Assembly (NCBI RefSeq): GCF_048820915.1
Contig: NZ_JBMERR010000019.1
Coordinates: 1-64,000, forward strand
Origin: Cribrihabitans_A pelagius
GTDB taxonomy: Bacteria; Pseudomonadota; Alphaproteobacteria; Rhodobacterales; Rhodobacteraceae
DNA length: 64,000 nt
Direction: 5' to 3'
The notes under the pieces are model-generated. The model was not told the DNA's origin, searched no databases, and saw only the letters and a program-made list of their open reading frames with translations. Within the stretch, counting starts at the first letter, position 1, and the number at the start of each line of letters is the position of its first letter. The translations under genes and the position numbers were made by a program. Shown piece after piece: positions 1 to 7,027 of the stretch.

Positions 1-35
1 TTGACGGACACGTCCAGACCAACATAATGCAACAT
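1..35 (-). CDS. IS110-family transposase, N-terminus only (cut by window start)
   Basis: The minus strand from position 35 reads MLHYVGLDVSVK and then leaves the window. An N-terminus of the form YVGLDVS is typical of IS110/IS1111-family DEDD transposases, where this Asp lies in the RuvC-like catalytic fold. A Shine-Dalgarno-like GAAGGAG sits a few bases upstream of the ATG (about 42-48). Only 11-12 residues are visible, so the family call rests on a short but characteristic motif. The element would extend leftward; its upstream end must lie between 36 and the repeat boundary at 124. Confidence 0.7.
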   Translation of the reverse strand, partial: MLHYVGLDVSV

Positions 36-123
36 GGTCGTTCTCCTTCACGGCTGGTTTTGCTGAGGCCGATCTTATCGGACCTCGTTCGCCCTGGGAG
101 AGCGGCCGCCGCAAACACACCAT

Positions 124-783
124 GTCATTCGATGGGGCTAGCGGACCATCGGGCCGCTGGCGCCGCGGCATAGGTTCGCTGGCCCGCTGACGCCGCGGGT
201 GATAGGGCCTGCCTCCGCTGTTGCCGGCATGCTGTGCCGCACGGGCCGGTGGTGCCGGGTCCCGGCTGAACCGACCGCGCAGCTTCCGAAAATACCAGAG
301 AGCCCCGGCCGCATACTGCCATCAGGCCGGAGACGGCAGAACCGGCGGTGCTGGCATCCGGCCAGTCAACCCAAGCCGCCGTCCGCACGCAGCCGCGCCG
401 GTTGGCAGCAGACGGCCGGTCGCTGGGCCGGCGTTCCAATCACGGCACAGGGGCGGTGCCGCGGCGCCGCCCCCTGTGTTGTCAATCCAGCGGTTTGAGG
501 CGCCGTCCTGTGCGTTGTCGCCGGTCCGGCGCTCAGCTGCGGCGCCGGCGGCCGCGGCGTTCGCGGGCGGGTCCGCCCGCGTCCTCGCCGGTGCCGTCGC
601 TTTCCGAGGTGAAGGGGCCGATCTTGGCGACGATGTCCTCCAGTTCCGGGCGGCTGCCGCGCGGGCGGCTGTCGAGGGCCGCGCGCATGTGGCGCAGATG
701 CTCCGGCGTGGTGCCGCAGCAGCCGCCGATGATCTTGGCACCCGCATCGCGCGCCAGCACCGCGTATTCCGCCATTAGCTCGG
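124..783. repeat. Tandem duplication, unit 1
   Basis: The 660 bases here recur at 784-1451. The copies differ by about nine substitutions plus a 9-base insertion and a 1-base deletion in unit 2, so they are roughly 98% identical. The unit comprises the 3' end of the methyltransferase gene and about 400 bases downstream of it. The left edge of unit 1 coincides with the junction to the IS110-like element, which suggests that the insertion element took part in the duplication. The scattered substitutions argue against an assembly artefact. Confidence 0.95.
533..783 (-). pseudogene. Truncated 3' copy of the bmt-type methyltransferase gene
   Basis: This is the last ~83 codons of the adjacent intact gene, carried by the first duplication unit. 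It keeps the zinc-site motif GGCCGT and the Arg-rich C-terminus RRGRRRRS and the same stop, but at about 784 it runs into non-coding repeat sequence instead of the rest of the gene. It has no start with a ribosome site in the proper place and lacks most of the barrel, so it cannot encode a working enzyme. Confidence 0.9.
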
Positions 784-1451
784 GTCATTCGATGGGGCTA
801 GCGGACCATCGGGCCGCTGGCGTCGCGGCATAGGTTCGCTGGCCCGCTGACGCCGCGGCTGATAGGGCATGCCTCCGCTGTTGCCGGCATGCTGTGCCGC
901 ACGGGCCGGTGGTGCCGGGCCCCGGCTGAACCGACCGCGCAGCTTCCGAAAATAACAGAGAGCCCCGGCCGCATACTGCCATCAGGCCGGAGACGGCAGA
1001 ACCGGCGGTGCTGACATCCGGCCAGTCAACCCAAGCCGCCGTCCGCACGCAGCCGCGGCAGCTGCGGCGGTTGGCAGTAGACGGCCGGTCGCTGGGCCGG
1101 CGTTCCAATCACGGCACAGGGCGGTGCCGCGGCGCCGCCCCCTGTGTTGTCAATCCAGCGGTTTGAGGCGCCGTCCTGTGCGTTGTCGCCGGTCCGGCGC
1201 TCAGCTGCGGCGCCGGCGGCCGCGGCGTTCGCGGGCGGGTCCGCCCGCGTCCTCGCCGGTGCCGTCGCTTTCCGAGGTGAAGGGGCCGATTTTGGCGACG
1301 ATGTCCTCCAGTTCCGGGCGGCTGCCGCGCGGGCGGCTGTCGAGGGCCGCGCGCATGTGGCGCAGATGCTCCGGCGTGGTGCCGCAGCAGCCGCCGATGA
1401 TCTTGGCACCCGCATCGCGCGCCAGCACCGCGTATTCCGCCATCAGCTCGG
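784..1451. repeat. Tandem duplication, unit 2 (overlaps the intact methyltransferase gene)
   Basis: This is the second copy of the ~660-bp unit starting at 124. The alignment offset is 660 at the left edge and 668 at the right, because unit 2 carries an extra GCAGCTGCG-like insertion near 1055 and lacks one G near 1120. Its right part (1201-1451) is the functional 3' end of the intact gene. The non-coding part (784-1200) contains no gene that I can support. Confidence 0.95.
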
Positions 1452-2220
1452 GTGTGCCGTCATAGTGGATGTGGCCGTCAACATATTTCGGAATGCCCGC
1501 GTTGCCCTTGGAGATGATCGCCCGTTCGGTGCCTTGCGCCGCAAAGCCCAGCACGGTGCGCAGGATGTCCGAGGCGCCGGTGCCGCAATTGGCGCCGAAG
1601 GCGAGCGGCGGGTTGTCGAATTCCTCCACCAGCTGCGCCAGAGCGGCGGAGGTGACCCCCATCATGGTGCGGCCCGCGGTGTCAAAACTCATGGTGCCGC
1701 ACCAGGGCATCTCCGCGAGGCGGAAGGCCTCGGCCGCGGCGCGGAATTCCTCCGGCGCGGAAATGGTCTCCAGCCACAGCACATCGGCGCCGCCTTCCTT
1801 CAGCGCCTCTGCCTGCTCGTGGAACATCTCCACCGCAAGCTCGTGGCTGAGTTCGCCAACCGGCTGCAGAATCTCCCCGGTGGGGCCGACCGAGCCTGCC
1901 ACTGCAATCTTGCGGTCTGCCTTGTCCGCCACTTCGCGGCCCAGTTCCGCCGCCACGCGGTTCAGCTCGCGCACCCGGTTCTGCGCATCATGCAGTTTCA
2001 GCCGCGCGGCGGTGCCGCCGAAGCTGTTGGTCAGGAACAGGTCGCTGCCCGCATCCACCGCGCCCTGGTAGAGCGCGCGGATCTTGTCCGGCGCCCCGGT
2101 GTTCCAAAGCTCGGGCGCATCGCCCGATTGCAGCCCCATGTTGAACAGCGTGGTGCCGGTGGCGCCATCGGCCAGCAGCACGTCCTTGTGCGCAAGCAGG
2201 TCGGAGAAGGTGTTTGTCAT
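1201..2220 (-). CDS. bmt: Betaine/homocysteine S-methyltransferase family protein
   Basis: A 339-residue homocysteine S-methyltransferase domain protein. It would transfer a methyl group from glycine betaine (or a related donor such as DMSP or S-methylmethionine) to homocysteine, giving methionine in the cytoplasm. Visible family features are ADGATGTTLF near the N-terminus, GANCGTG in the middle and IIGGCCGTTPEHL near the C-terminus; these supply the three zinc-binding cysteines. The start at 2220 (MTNTFSDLL) was chosen because it gives the usual N-terminus; a longer frame upstream has no family similarity. The donor cannot be read from sequence. A betaine-type assignment fits roseobacters. 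The C-terminal tail is Arg/Gly-rich. Confidence 0.82.
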   Translation of the reverse strand: MTNTFSDLLAHKDVLLADGATGTTLFNMGLQSGDAPELWNTGAPDKIRALYQGAVDAGSDLFLTNSFGGTAARLKLHDAQNRVRELNRVAAELGREVADKADRKIAVAGSVGPTGEILQPVGELSHELAVEMFHEQAEALKEGGADVLWLETISAPEEFRAAAEAFRLAEMPWCGTMSFDTAGRTMMGVTSAALAQLVEEFDNPPLAFGANCGTGASDILRTVLGFAAQGTERAIISKGNAGIPKYVDGHIHYDGTPELMAEYAVLARDAGAKIIGGCCGTTPEHLRHMRAALDSRPRGSRPELEDIVAKIGPFTSESDGTGEDAGGPARERRGRRRRS

Positions 2221-2305
2221 CGGAAAATGTCCCGTGGATAGGTCGCATGGTCGCAAGACGCCGCGGCTGCGCCGCCGCGGGGCGGGGAGGTGTCCTTCCC
2301 CTGTG

Positions 2306-4210
2306 TCACGCCGTGCGGGCGAGGGCAATTTCATTTTCTTCAACTTCATTATGAGCCGCAGCGCCACCCGGGGGCAGGGGCCGGAGCGGCGGCGGGCTGT
2401 GCACCAGGCGGGTGAGGTCGGCTAGGGCAAGCGCCAGCGCGGGCCAGCTGGGTGCAACGGCATAGCGCGGCTCCCAGCGCGGCGCAAAGCAGGTCTTGAA
2501 GCGGCGCAAACCCCGGTCCAGGCCGCGGGTCAGCCTGTGGCCGGGCACAGCCGCCAGCGACAGCCGCGCGACACCCGCCTCCGCAGCCGCGGCGATGCCT
2601 GCGCAGACCAGCGCATGGCCGGTGCCGTCCGGCGCGCCGGGGCAGATCCGGATCAGGTCGAGGCACCATTCGCCTTCGGCGCGGTGGAAGCTGGCAAAGC
2701 CATCGAGCCGCGGGCCGCGCGCGGCGAGGAACACCGCCTGGTCTGCAAGATAGCCGGGTTCGAACCGGCCCATGGTGGTGCCGCGGGCGGGGCCGTGGCT
2801 TCGCTGCCATGCGGCATCGAGCGCCGCCATCTGCGGCAGCGGCAGCATCGGCCCGGCCGGAGCGGCGTGCAGCCCGGCCTTCTCCGCGTGGCGCAGCTTG
2901 CGGCGCAGCTGCCGCCGGGCGGAACCGCTTCCGCTGAAGCGCTGCGGGTCCAGCACCGCTTCCTCGGCGATGCGCAGCACCCGCCAGCCGCTTTGCCGCG
3001 CGGCCTGTGCAATCCGCGGCGAGCATTTGTAGAGGCAGGCGGCGGCATTGCGTCCTCTCGCATGGGCGGCGAGCGGGGCAAATACCTCTCCGGCCAGGCC
3101 CGAGACCGGATCGAACAGCGCAACCGAGGCCTGGGGCGTGTCCAGCAGGGCCAGCTGGTTCAGGCCAAAGGCCTGCAGATACCCGCCGTTCTGGGCGATC
3201 ACCGCGGTTTCGGCGCAAGGCCTCGCTGCGGGCAGGGCCGAGGCCGGACGGCGCTGGCTGCCGAGCAGGGCCGCCTCCGCGGGCCGGGCGGCAGCGGCGC
3301 GGGGCTGCAGCAGCCGCGGCCAGGCCAGCAGCGCGCCCGCCAGCGCGGCAGGCAGCGCGTAGTAGACCAGGCGGAAGGCAAGCAGCCCCGCCAGCAGGGC
3401 CGCATCCGGCGCCATGGGCAGCAGCGCAAGCAGCGTGAGCTCCAGCGGCCCGGCGCCGGCAGGGGCAGAGGAGAGGATCGCCACCCCAAGCGCCAGCGCA
3501 TAGGCCGTCAGCAGCGGCAGCCAGGCGACGCCCGTGCCGCCAGGCAGCAGCAGCCACAGCGCAGTGCCTGCCGCTGCCACATCCGCCAGCGCCCAGACCG
3601 CCAGCGCCGCGGTTGCCGGCAGCGAGGGCCAGCGCAGCCGCAGCCGCCCGAGCCGCAGGTCCGGCCGCAGGAAGCTGTAGGCCGCAAGCAGGACGCAGAG
3701 CAGGAGCAGCAGCGCCCCGGTCAGCCGCAGCCCGGGGACAGAGGGCGGCGGCGCCGCGAGCAGAACCAGGCCGCAGATCGCGGCGAGGGCATAAAGAAAG
3801 GTTGCCGCCACCAGCGCAGTGAGCCGCCCTGCGGCGGCGGCGCGCAGCCCCGGCAGCAGCCGCCAGCGGGCATAGGCGCCGGTCAGCATGCCAAAGCCCG
3901 CGGTTTGCGAGAAGGCGATGGCCGCCATGCCTGCGCGCCGCGCCGAAGGTCCGTCCAGTCCGGTGCCGAGATGCCGGTGCGCCACGGAATCGTAACGCCC
4001 GAGGGCGGCAAAACTGGCAGCGGTTGCCAGCAGCGCGCCCGCCCATTGCCAGGGTGCAAGGCTGCCAAGCGCCGCCGTCAGCTCCGGCAGCGCGGGCAGG
4101 GCGGCGCGGGTGTGCAGGACCCAGAAACACACGCCCATCACCGCCAGCGGCAGGGTGAGGCGCAGCAGCCGCGCGGCCGGCCGGAGGGCGGATCGGAGGG
4201 ATGACGGCAT
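2306..4210 (-). CDS. mprF: MprF-like phosphatidylglycerol aminoacyltransferase (membrane protein)
   Basis: A 634-residue protein with two parts. Residues ~1-310 are very hydrophobic with about eight predicted membrane segments, as in the MprF/UPF0104 flippase-like domain. Residues ~330-600 form a soluble DUF2156 (phosphatidylglycerol lysyltransferase, GNAT-like) domain with segments such as RQLRRKLRHAEKAGL and RLSLAAVPGH. MprF proteins use aminoacyl-tRNA to add lysine or alanine to phosphatidylglycerol, lowering membrane negative charge and raising resistance to cationic peptides. The protein is shorter than Firmicutes MprF (~840 residues), which is usual for alphaproteobacteria. The gene stands alone; the amino acid used is not predictable. 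Confidence 0.75.
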   Translation of the reverse strand: MPSSLRSALRPAARLLRLTLPLAVMGVCFWVLHTRAALPALPELTAALGSLAPWQWAGALLATAASFAALGRYDSVAHRHLGTGLDGPSARRAGMAAIAFSQTAGFGMLTGAYARWRLLPGLRAAAAGRLTALVAATFLYALAAICGLVLLAAPPPSVPGLRLTGALLLLLCVLLAAYSFLRPDLRLGRLRLRWPSLPATAALAVWALADVAAAGTALWLLLPGGTGVAWLPLLTAYALALGVAILSSAPAGAGPLELTLLALLPMAPDAALLAGLLAFRLVYYALPAALAGALLAWPRLLQPRAAAARPAEAALLGSQRRPASALPAARPCAETAVIAQNGGYLQAFGLNQLALLDTPQASVALFDPVSGLAGEVFAPLAAHARGRNAAACLYKCSPRIAQAARQSGWRVLRIAEEAVLDPQRFSGSGSARRQLRRKLRHAEKAGLHAAPAGPMLPLPQMAALDAAWQRSHGPARGTTMGRFEPGYLADQAVFLAARGPRLDGFASFHRAEGEWCLDLIRICPGAPDGTGHALVCAGIAAAAEAGVARLSLAAVPGHRLTRGLDRGLRRFKTCFAPRWEPRYAVAPSWPALALALADLTRLVHSPPPLRPLPPGGAAAHNEVEENEIALARTA

Positions 4211-4580
4211 GGCGGTCCTAGCACGAGGCCCGGAGGGGCGGTGCCAGTCAGTCTAGCCGATGCGGTTTGCAGACAAGTTAACCGCCCCAAGCCAGCCGGG
4301 CAGGTGGCCGGAGAAGCTGCTGGTCGGGTCCGCCGGCCAGGTCCAATAGTCACAGCCGCCGGGCAGGATCGCCGGGCAGGCCGGGGGGGGGGGGCAGGAG
4401 AGGGGACAGGTCGGGAAGGACAGCCGCGGAGAAAGCCCTGGCAGGGCAGGCGGAGCGCGCTGCAGGGCAATGTGCGCCGCGGCGGCGCACTCCAGCTGCC
4501 GGCGGGCCCTGCCCGCGCCTCCAAGGAGACGGAAGGCGGGCGATGGCACGCCGCTCAGGCGCGCGGGCCGGGGGCCGGCG
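4211..4580. other. Intergenic region with a 12-G homopolymer
   Basis: 370 bases without a credible gene, upstream of the MprF-like gene and downstream of the zeta gene. Its one striking feature is an uninterrupted run of 12 G at 4383-4394, about 173 bases upstream of the mprF-like start codon. Short reading frames here are Pro/Arg-rich artefacts of base composition. No clear promoter or terminator was found. Confidence 0.6.
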
Positions 4581-4898
4581 TCAGGACCGTTCGCTCAGCA
4601 CCTGGGCGGTGGCCAGCGGCAGGAACTCGGCCAGCTTTGCGCGGATTTCCTCCTCGGTGTGGCGGCCGTGGAAATCCTCGGCAACCTTGCGCACCACCTG
4701 GCGGTAGCCCGGCTCCGCCAGGTCGATGGAGATCAGGCCGCTGGCGTAGTCCTCGGCTGCGGTGCCGGATTTGCCAAGCTGCTCCGCCGCCCAGCGGCCA
4801 AGCATCCGGGTGCAGAGCGCGCGGGCGTTGAACCGCATCGCCTCATCACGGGCGAAGCGGTCCTCGAAGGCTTTCTCCCGCTCGTTGAATAGCGTCAT
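4581..4898 (-). CDS. DUF1476 protein, F1-ATPase inhibitor subunit zeta
   Basis: A 105-residue, largely helical charged protein (MTLFNEREKAFEDRFARDE start, WAAEQLG in the middle) matching the DUF1476 family. In Paracoccus this family is the zeta subunit that inhibits ATP hydrolysis by the F1Fo-ATPase. The N-terminal basic/acidic segment is the inhibitory part in the characterised protein. A GAGGAG ribosome site precedes the ATG (minus strand, ~4903-4908). It is divergent from purC across 303 bases, an arrangement common in Rhodobacterales as far as I recall. Confidence 0.85.
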   Translation of the reverse strand: MTLFNEREKAFEDRFARDEAMRFNARALCTRMLGRWAAEQLGKSGTAAEDYASGLISIDLAEPGYRQVVRKVAEDFHGRHTEEEIRAKLAEFLPLATAQVLSERS

Positions 4899-5201
4899 CT
4901 GGGCTCCTCATTCGTGTCTGTCTGCGTGAAGGGCTATTCATTAGATATGTAGCGGTATTGCGCATCCTCAAGCGCAGTGCAGGTGTCCCCGGAGACGGCC
5001 CGGGCGGCGCGCCCTCCGGCGCTGCGGGCGCACCGCCCCGGGCCGCGGCGGACGCCTTGCCCGGAAAGCACATCGGCGGCTCCTGCAGCGGCTCTGGCCT
5101 CCCTGTCCAGCGGGCCGCGCTTGCGGCGATGGCACCCTTGCACTATGAGGGCGGCATGGACCCGCGCCGGATTCCCGGCCTGCACCCCCGAAAGGCATTT
5201 C
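4899..5201. promoter_or_regulatory. Divergent intergenic region between the zeta gene and purC
   Basis: 303 bases between divergent genes; promoters for both must lie here. The AT-richest part (about 4933-4955, containing TTAGATATG) is the best place for a -10 element of the minus-strand gene. I could not recognise a riboswitch or a clear PurR-type operator. Confidence 0.35.
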
Positions 5202-5963
5202 ATGGCACGTCGCAAGAAGATCTACGAAGGCAAGGCCAAGACCCTTTATGAAGGCCCGGAGCCCGGCACCATCGTCCAGTACTTCAAGGATGACGCCACC
5301 GCCTTCAACGCCGAGAAGCGCGACGTGATCGAGGGCAAGGGTGTGCTGAACAACCTCTTGAGCGAGTTCTTCATGCTGGGCCTGGGCCAGGTCGGCGTGC
5401 CGACGCATTTCCTGAAGCGGCTCAACATGCGCGAGCAGCTGGTGCGCAGCTGCGAGATCATCCCGCTCGAGGTCATCGTGCGCAACTATGCGGCCGGCAG
5501 CATCTCCAAGCGGCTCGGCCTCGAGGAGGGCACCCAGCTGCCGCGGCCGATTGTGGAATATTGCTACAAGGACGACGCGCTCGGCGATCCCCTGGTGACC
5601 GAGGAGCATATCGCCGCCTTCGGCTGGGCCAGCCAGCAGGACATGGACGACGTCCTGAGCCTGGCGCTCAGGGTGAACGATTTCCTCTCCGGCGTGATGC
5701 TGGCGGTGGGCATCCGCCTCGTCGACTTCAAGATCGAGATCGGCCGCATCTACGACGGCGACTTCCAGCGCCTGGTGGTGGCCGACGAGATCAGCCCCGA
5801 CAGCTGCCGCCTGTGGGACATCAAGACCGGCCAGAAGCTCGACAAGGACGTGTTCCGCCGCGACCTCGGCAGCCTGACCGACGCCTATTCCGAGGTGGCG
5901 CGGCGCCTGGGCGTGATGCCGAACAACCCGCCCGCGCCGGGCAAGCCGACGCTGGTGAACTGA
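5202..5963 (+). CDS. purC: Phosphoribosylaminoimidazole-succinocarboxamide synthase
   Basis: A 253-residue SAICAR synthetase, step 8 of de novo IMP synthesis (CAIR + aspartate + ATP to SAICAR). The protein opens MARRKKIYEGKAKTLY, the conserved nucleotide-binding N-terminus, and has EVIVRNYAAGS and VDFKIEIG family signatures. Length is typical of bacterial PurC. The start at 5202 is the conserved one; a longer upstream frame is not conserved-looking. A stem-loop at 5983-6004 follows, then purS and purQ, so the three genes form a purine cluster, possibly with attenuation between purC and purS. Confidence 0.96.
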   Translation: MARRKKIYEGKAKTLYEGPEPGTIVQYFKDDATAFNAEKRDVIEGKGVLNNLLSEFFMLGLGQVGVPTHFLKRLNMREQLVRSCEIIPLEVIVRNYAAGSISKRLGLEEGTQLPRPIVEYCYKDDALGDPLVTEEHIAAFGWASQQDMDDVLSLALRVNDFLSGVMLAVGIRLVDFKIEIGRIYDGDFQRLVVADEISPDSCRLWDIKTGQKLDKDVFRRDLGSLTDAYSEVARRLGVMPNNPPAPGKPTLVN

Positions 5964-5982
5964 GCCGCAGAACTTATCCAGT

Positions 5983-6010
5983 CCCGCCCTGCGCCAAGGG
6001 CGGGATTTTG
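5983..6010 (+). terminator. Stem-loop downstream of purC (possible terminator)
   Basis: Stem CCCGCCC (5983-5989) / GGGCGGG (5998-6004) with an 8-base loop, followed by ATTTTGAG. The T-run is short, so termination may be partial. The sequence right after it (GAGTATTTATGGCAAGATGA) resembles a spacer I associate with many Rhodobacteraceae intergenic regions, from memory only. Confidence 0.5.
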
Positions 6011-6091
6011 AGTATTTATGGCAAGATGAAAGAGCCCGGACGGGTGCTTTTGCCGGCCGGAGAGAAACGCCGCAAGCGAGAGGAAGACGCG

Positions 6092-6325
6092 ATGAAGGCA
6101 CGGGTGCATGTGATGCTGAAAAACGGGGTTCTGGATCCGCAAGGCGAGGCCGTGCGCCACGCCTTGGGCGCCTTGGGCTTCGACAAGGTCGAGGGCGTGC
6201 GCCAGGGCAAGGTGATCGACCTGCAGCTGGCCGCGGGCGCCACTGAAGCGGACGTGACCGAAATGTGCGAGAAGCTGCTCGCCAATACCGTGATCGAATC
6301 CTACAGCATCGAGATGCAGGGATGA
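6092..6325 (+). CDS. purS: Phosphoribosylformylglycinamidine synthase subunit PurS
   Basis: A 77-residue protein with the PurS fold signature (MKARVHVMLKNGVLDPQGEA start; KVIDLQL). It is the small structural subunit of the three-part FGAM synthase, bridging PurL and PurQ. The start at 6092 has an AGAGGAAG ribosome site. Its TGA stop overlaps the purQ ATG (ATGA at 6322-6325), which indicates translational coupling. Confidence 0.95.
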   Translation: MKARVHVMLKNGVLDPQGEAVRHALGALGFDKVEGVRQGKVIDLQLAAGATEADVTEMCEKLLANTVIESYSIEMQG

Positions 6326-6990
6326 AGGCGGCGGTTGTAGTCTTCCCGGGCTCGAACTGCGACCGCGACCTGGCGGTGGCCTTCGAACAGGCCGGGTTCG
6401 ATGTCTCGATGGTCTGGCACAAGGACAGCACGCTGCCCGCGGGCATCGACATCGTCGGCGTGCCGGGCGGGTTTTCCTATGGCGACTACCTGCGCTGCGG
6501 CGCCATCGCGGCGCAATCGCCGATTTGCAAGGCGGTGGCCGGGCACGCGGACCGCGGCGGCTATGCCATCGGCATCTGCAACGGTTTCCAGATCCTGACC
6601 GAGACCGGCGTGCTGCCGGGGGCGCTGCTGCGCAATGCCGGGATCAAGTACATCTGCCGCACGGTGGATCTCGAAGTGGCAACCGCGGACAGCGTCTTTA
6701 CCTCCGGATACGAGCAGGGCCAGGTCATCGGCGTGCCGATCGCGCATCACGACGGCAACTACTACGCCGGCGCCGATACCGTGGCCGCGCTCCAAGACCA
6801 GGACCGGGTCGCCTTCACCTATGCCGCGAACCCCAACGGCTCGGTTGCCGGTATAGCGGGCATCCTCTCGGAAAACCGTCGCGTGCTGGGCATGATGCCG
6901 CATCCCGAACGGGCGGCGGATGATGGCCATGGCGGCACCGATGGGGCGGCAGTGTTCCGCGCATTGGCCGGAATGGTCACCGCGGCGTGA
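6322..6990 (+). CDS. purQ: Phosphoribosylformylglycinamidine synthase subunit PurQ
   Basis: A 222-residue class I glutamine amidotransferase that supplies ammonia for FGAM synthesis. The nucleophile Cys lies in GICNGFQIL, and the His/Glu pair in MPHPERA near the C-terminus. The N-terminal AVVVFPGSNCDRDL is characteristic of PurQ. Overlap with purS by 4 bases. PurL is not encoded next to it within this window. Confidence 0.96.
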   Translation: MKAAVVVFPGSNCDRDLAVAFEQAGFDVSMVWHKDSTLPAGIDIVGVPGGFSYGDYLRCGAIAAQSPICKAVAGHADRGGYAIGICNGFQILTETGVLPGALLRNAGIKYICRTVDLEVATADSVFTSGYEQGQVIGVPIAHHDGNYYAGADTVAALQDQDRVAFTYAANPNGSVAGIAGILSENRRVLGMMPHPERAADDGHGGTDGAAVFRALAGMVTAA

Positions 6991-7027
6991 CTTGAGCCTG
7001 CGGGGCGGCCGCAATAGGTATTAGCCC

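Noticed and set aside
2221..2305. SAM-type riboswitch upstream of the methyltransferase gene
   Set aside because: Roseobacter methionine genes can carry SAM-II or related riboswitches, but I could not find their conserved core in this short leader.
4253..4549. Short frames between the mprF-like and zeta genes
   Set aside because: Pro/Arg/Cys-rich translations without a ribosome site, in a GC-skewed non-coding stretch with a G12 tract.
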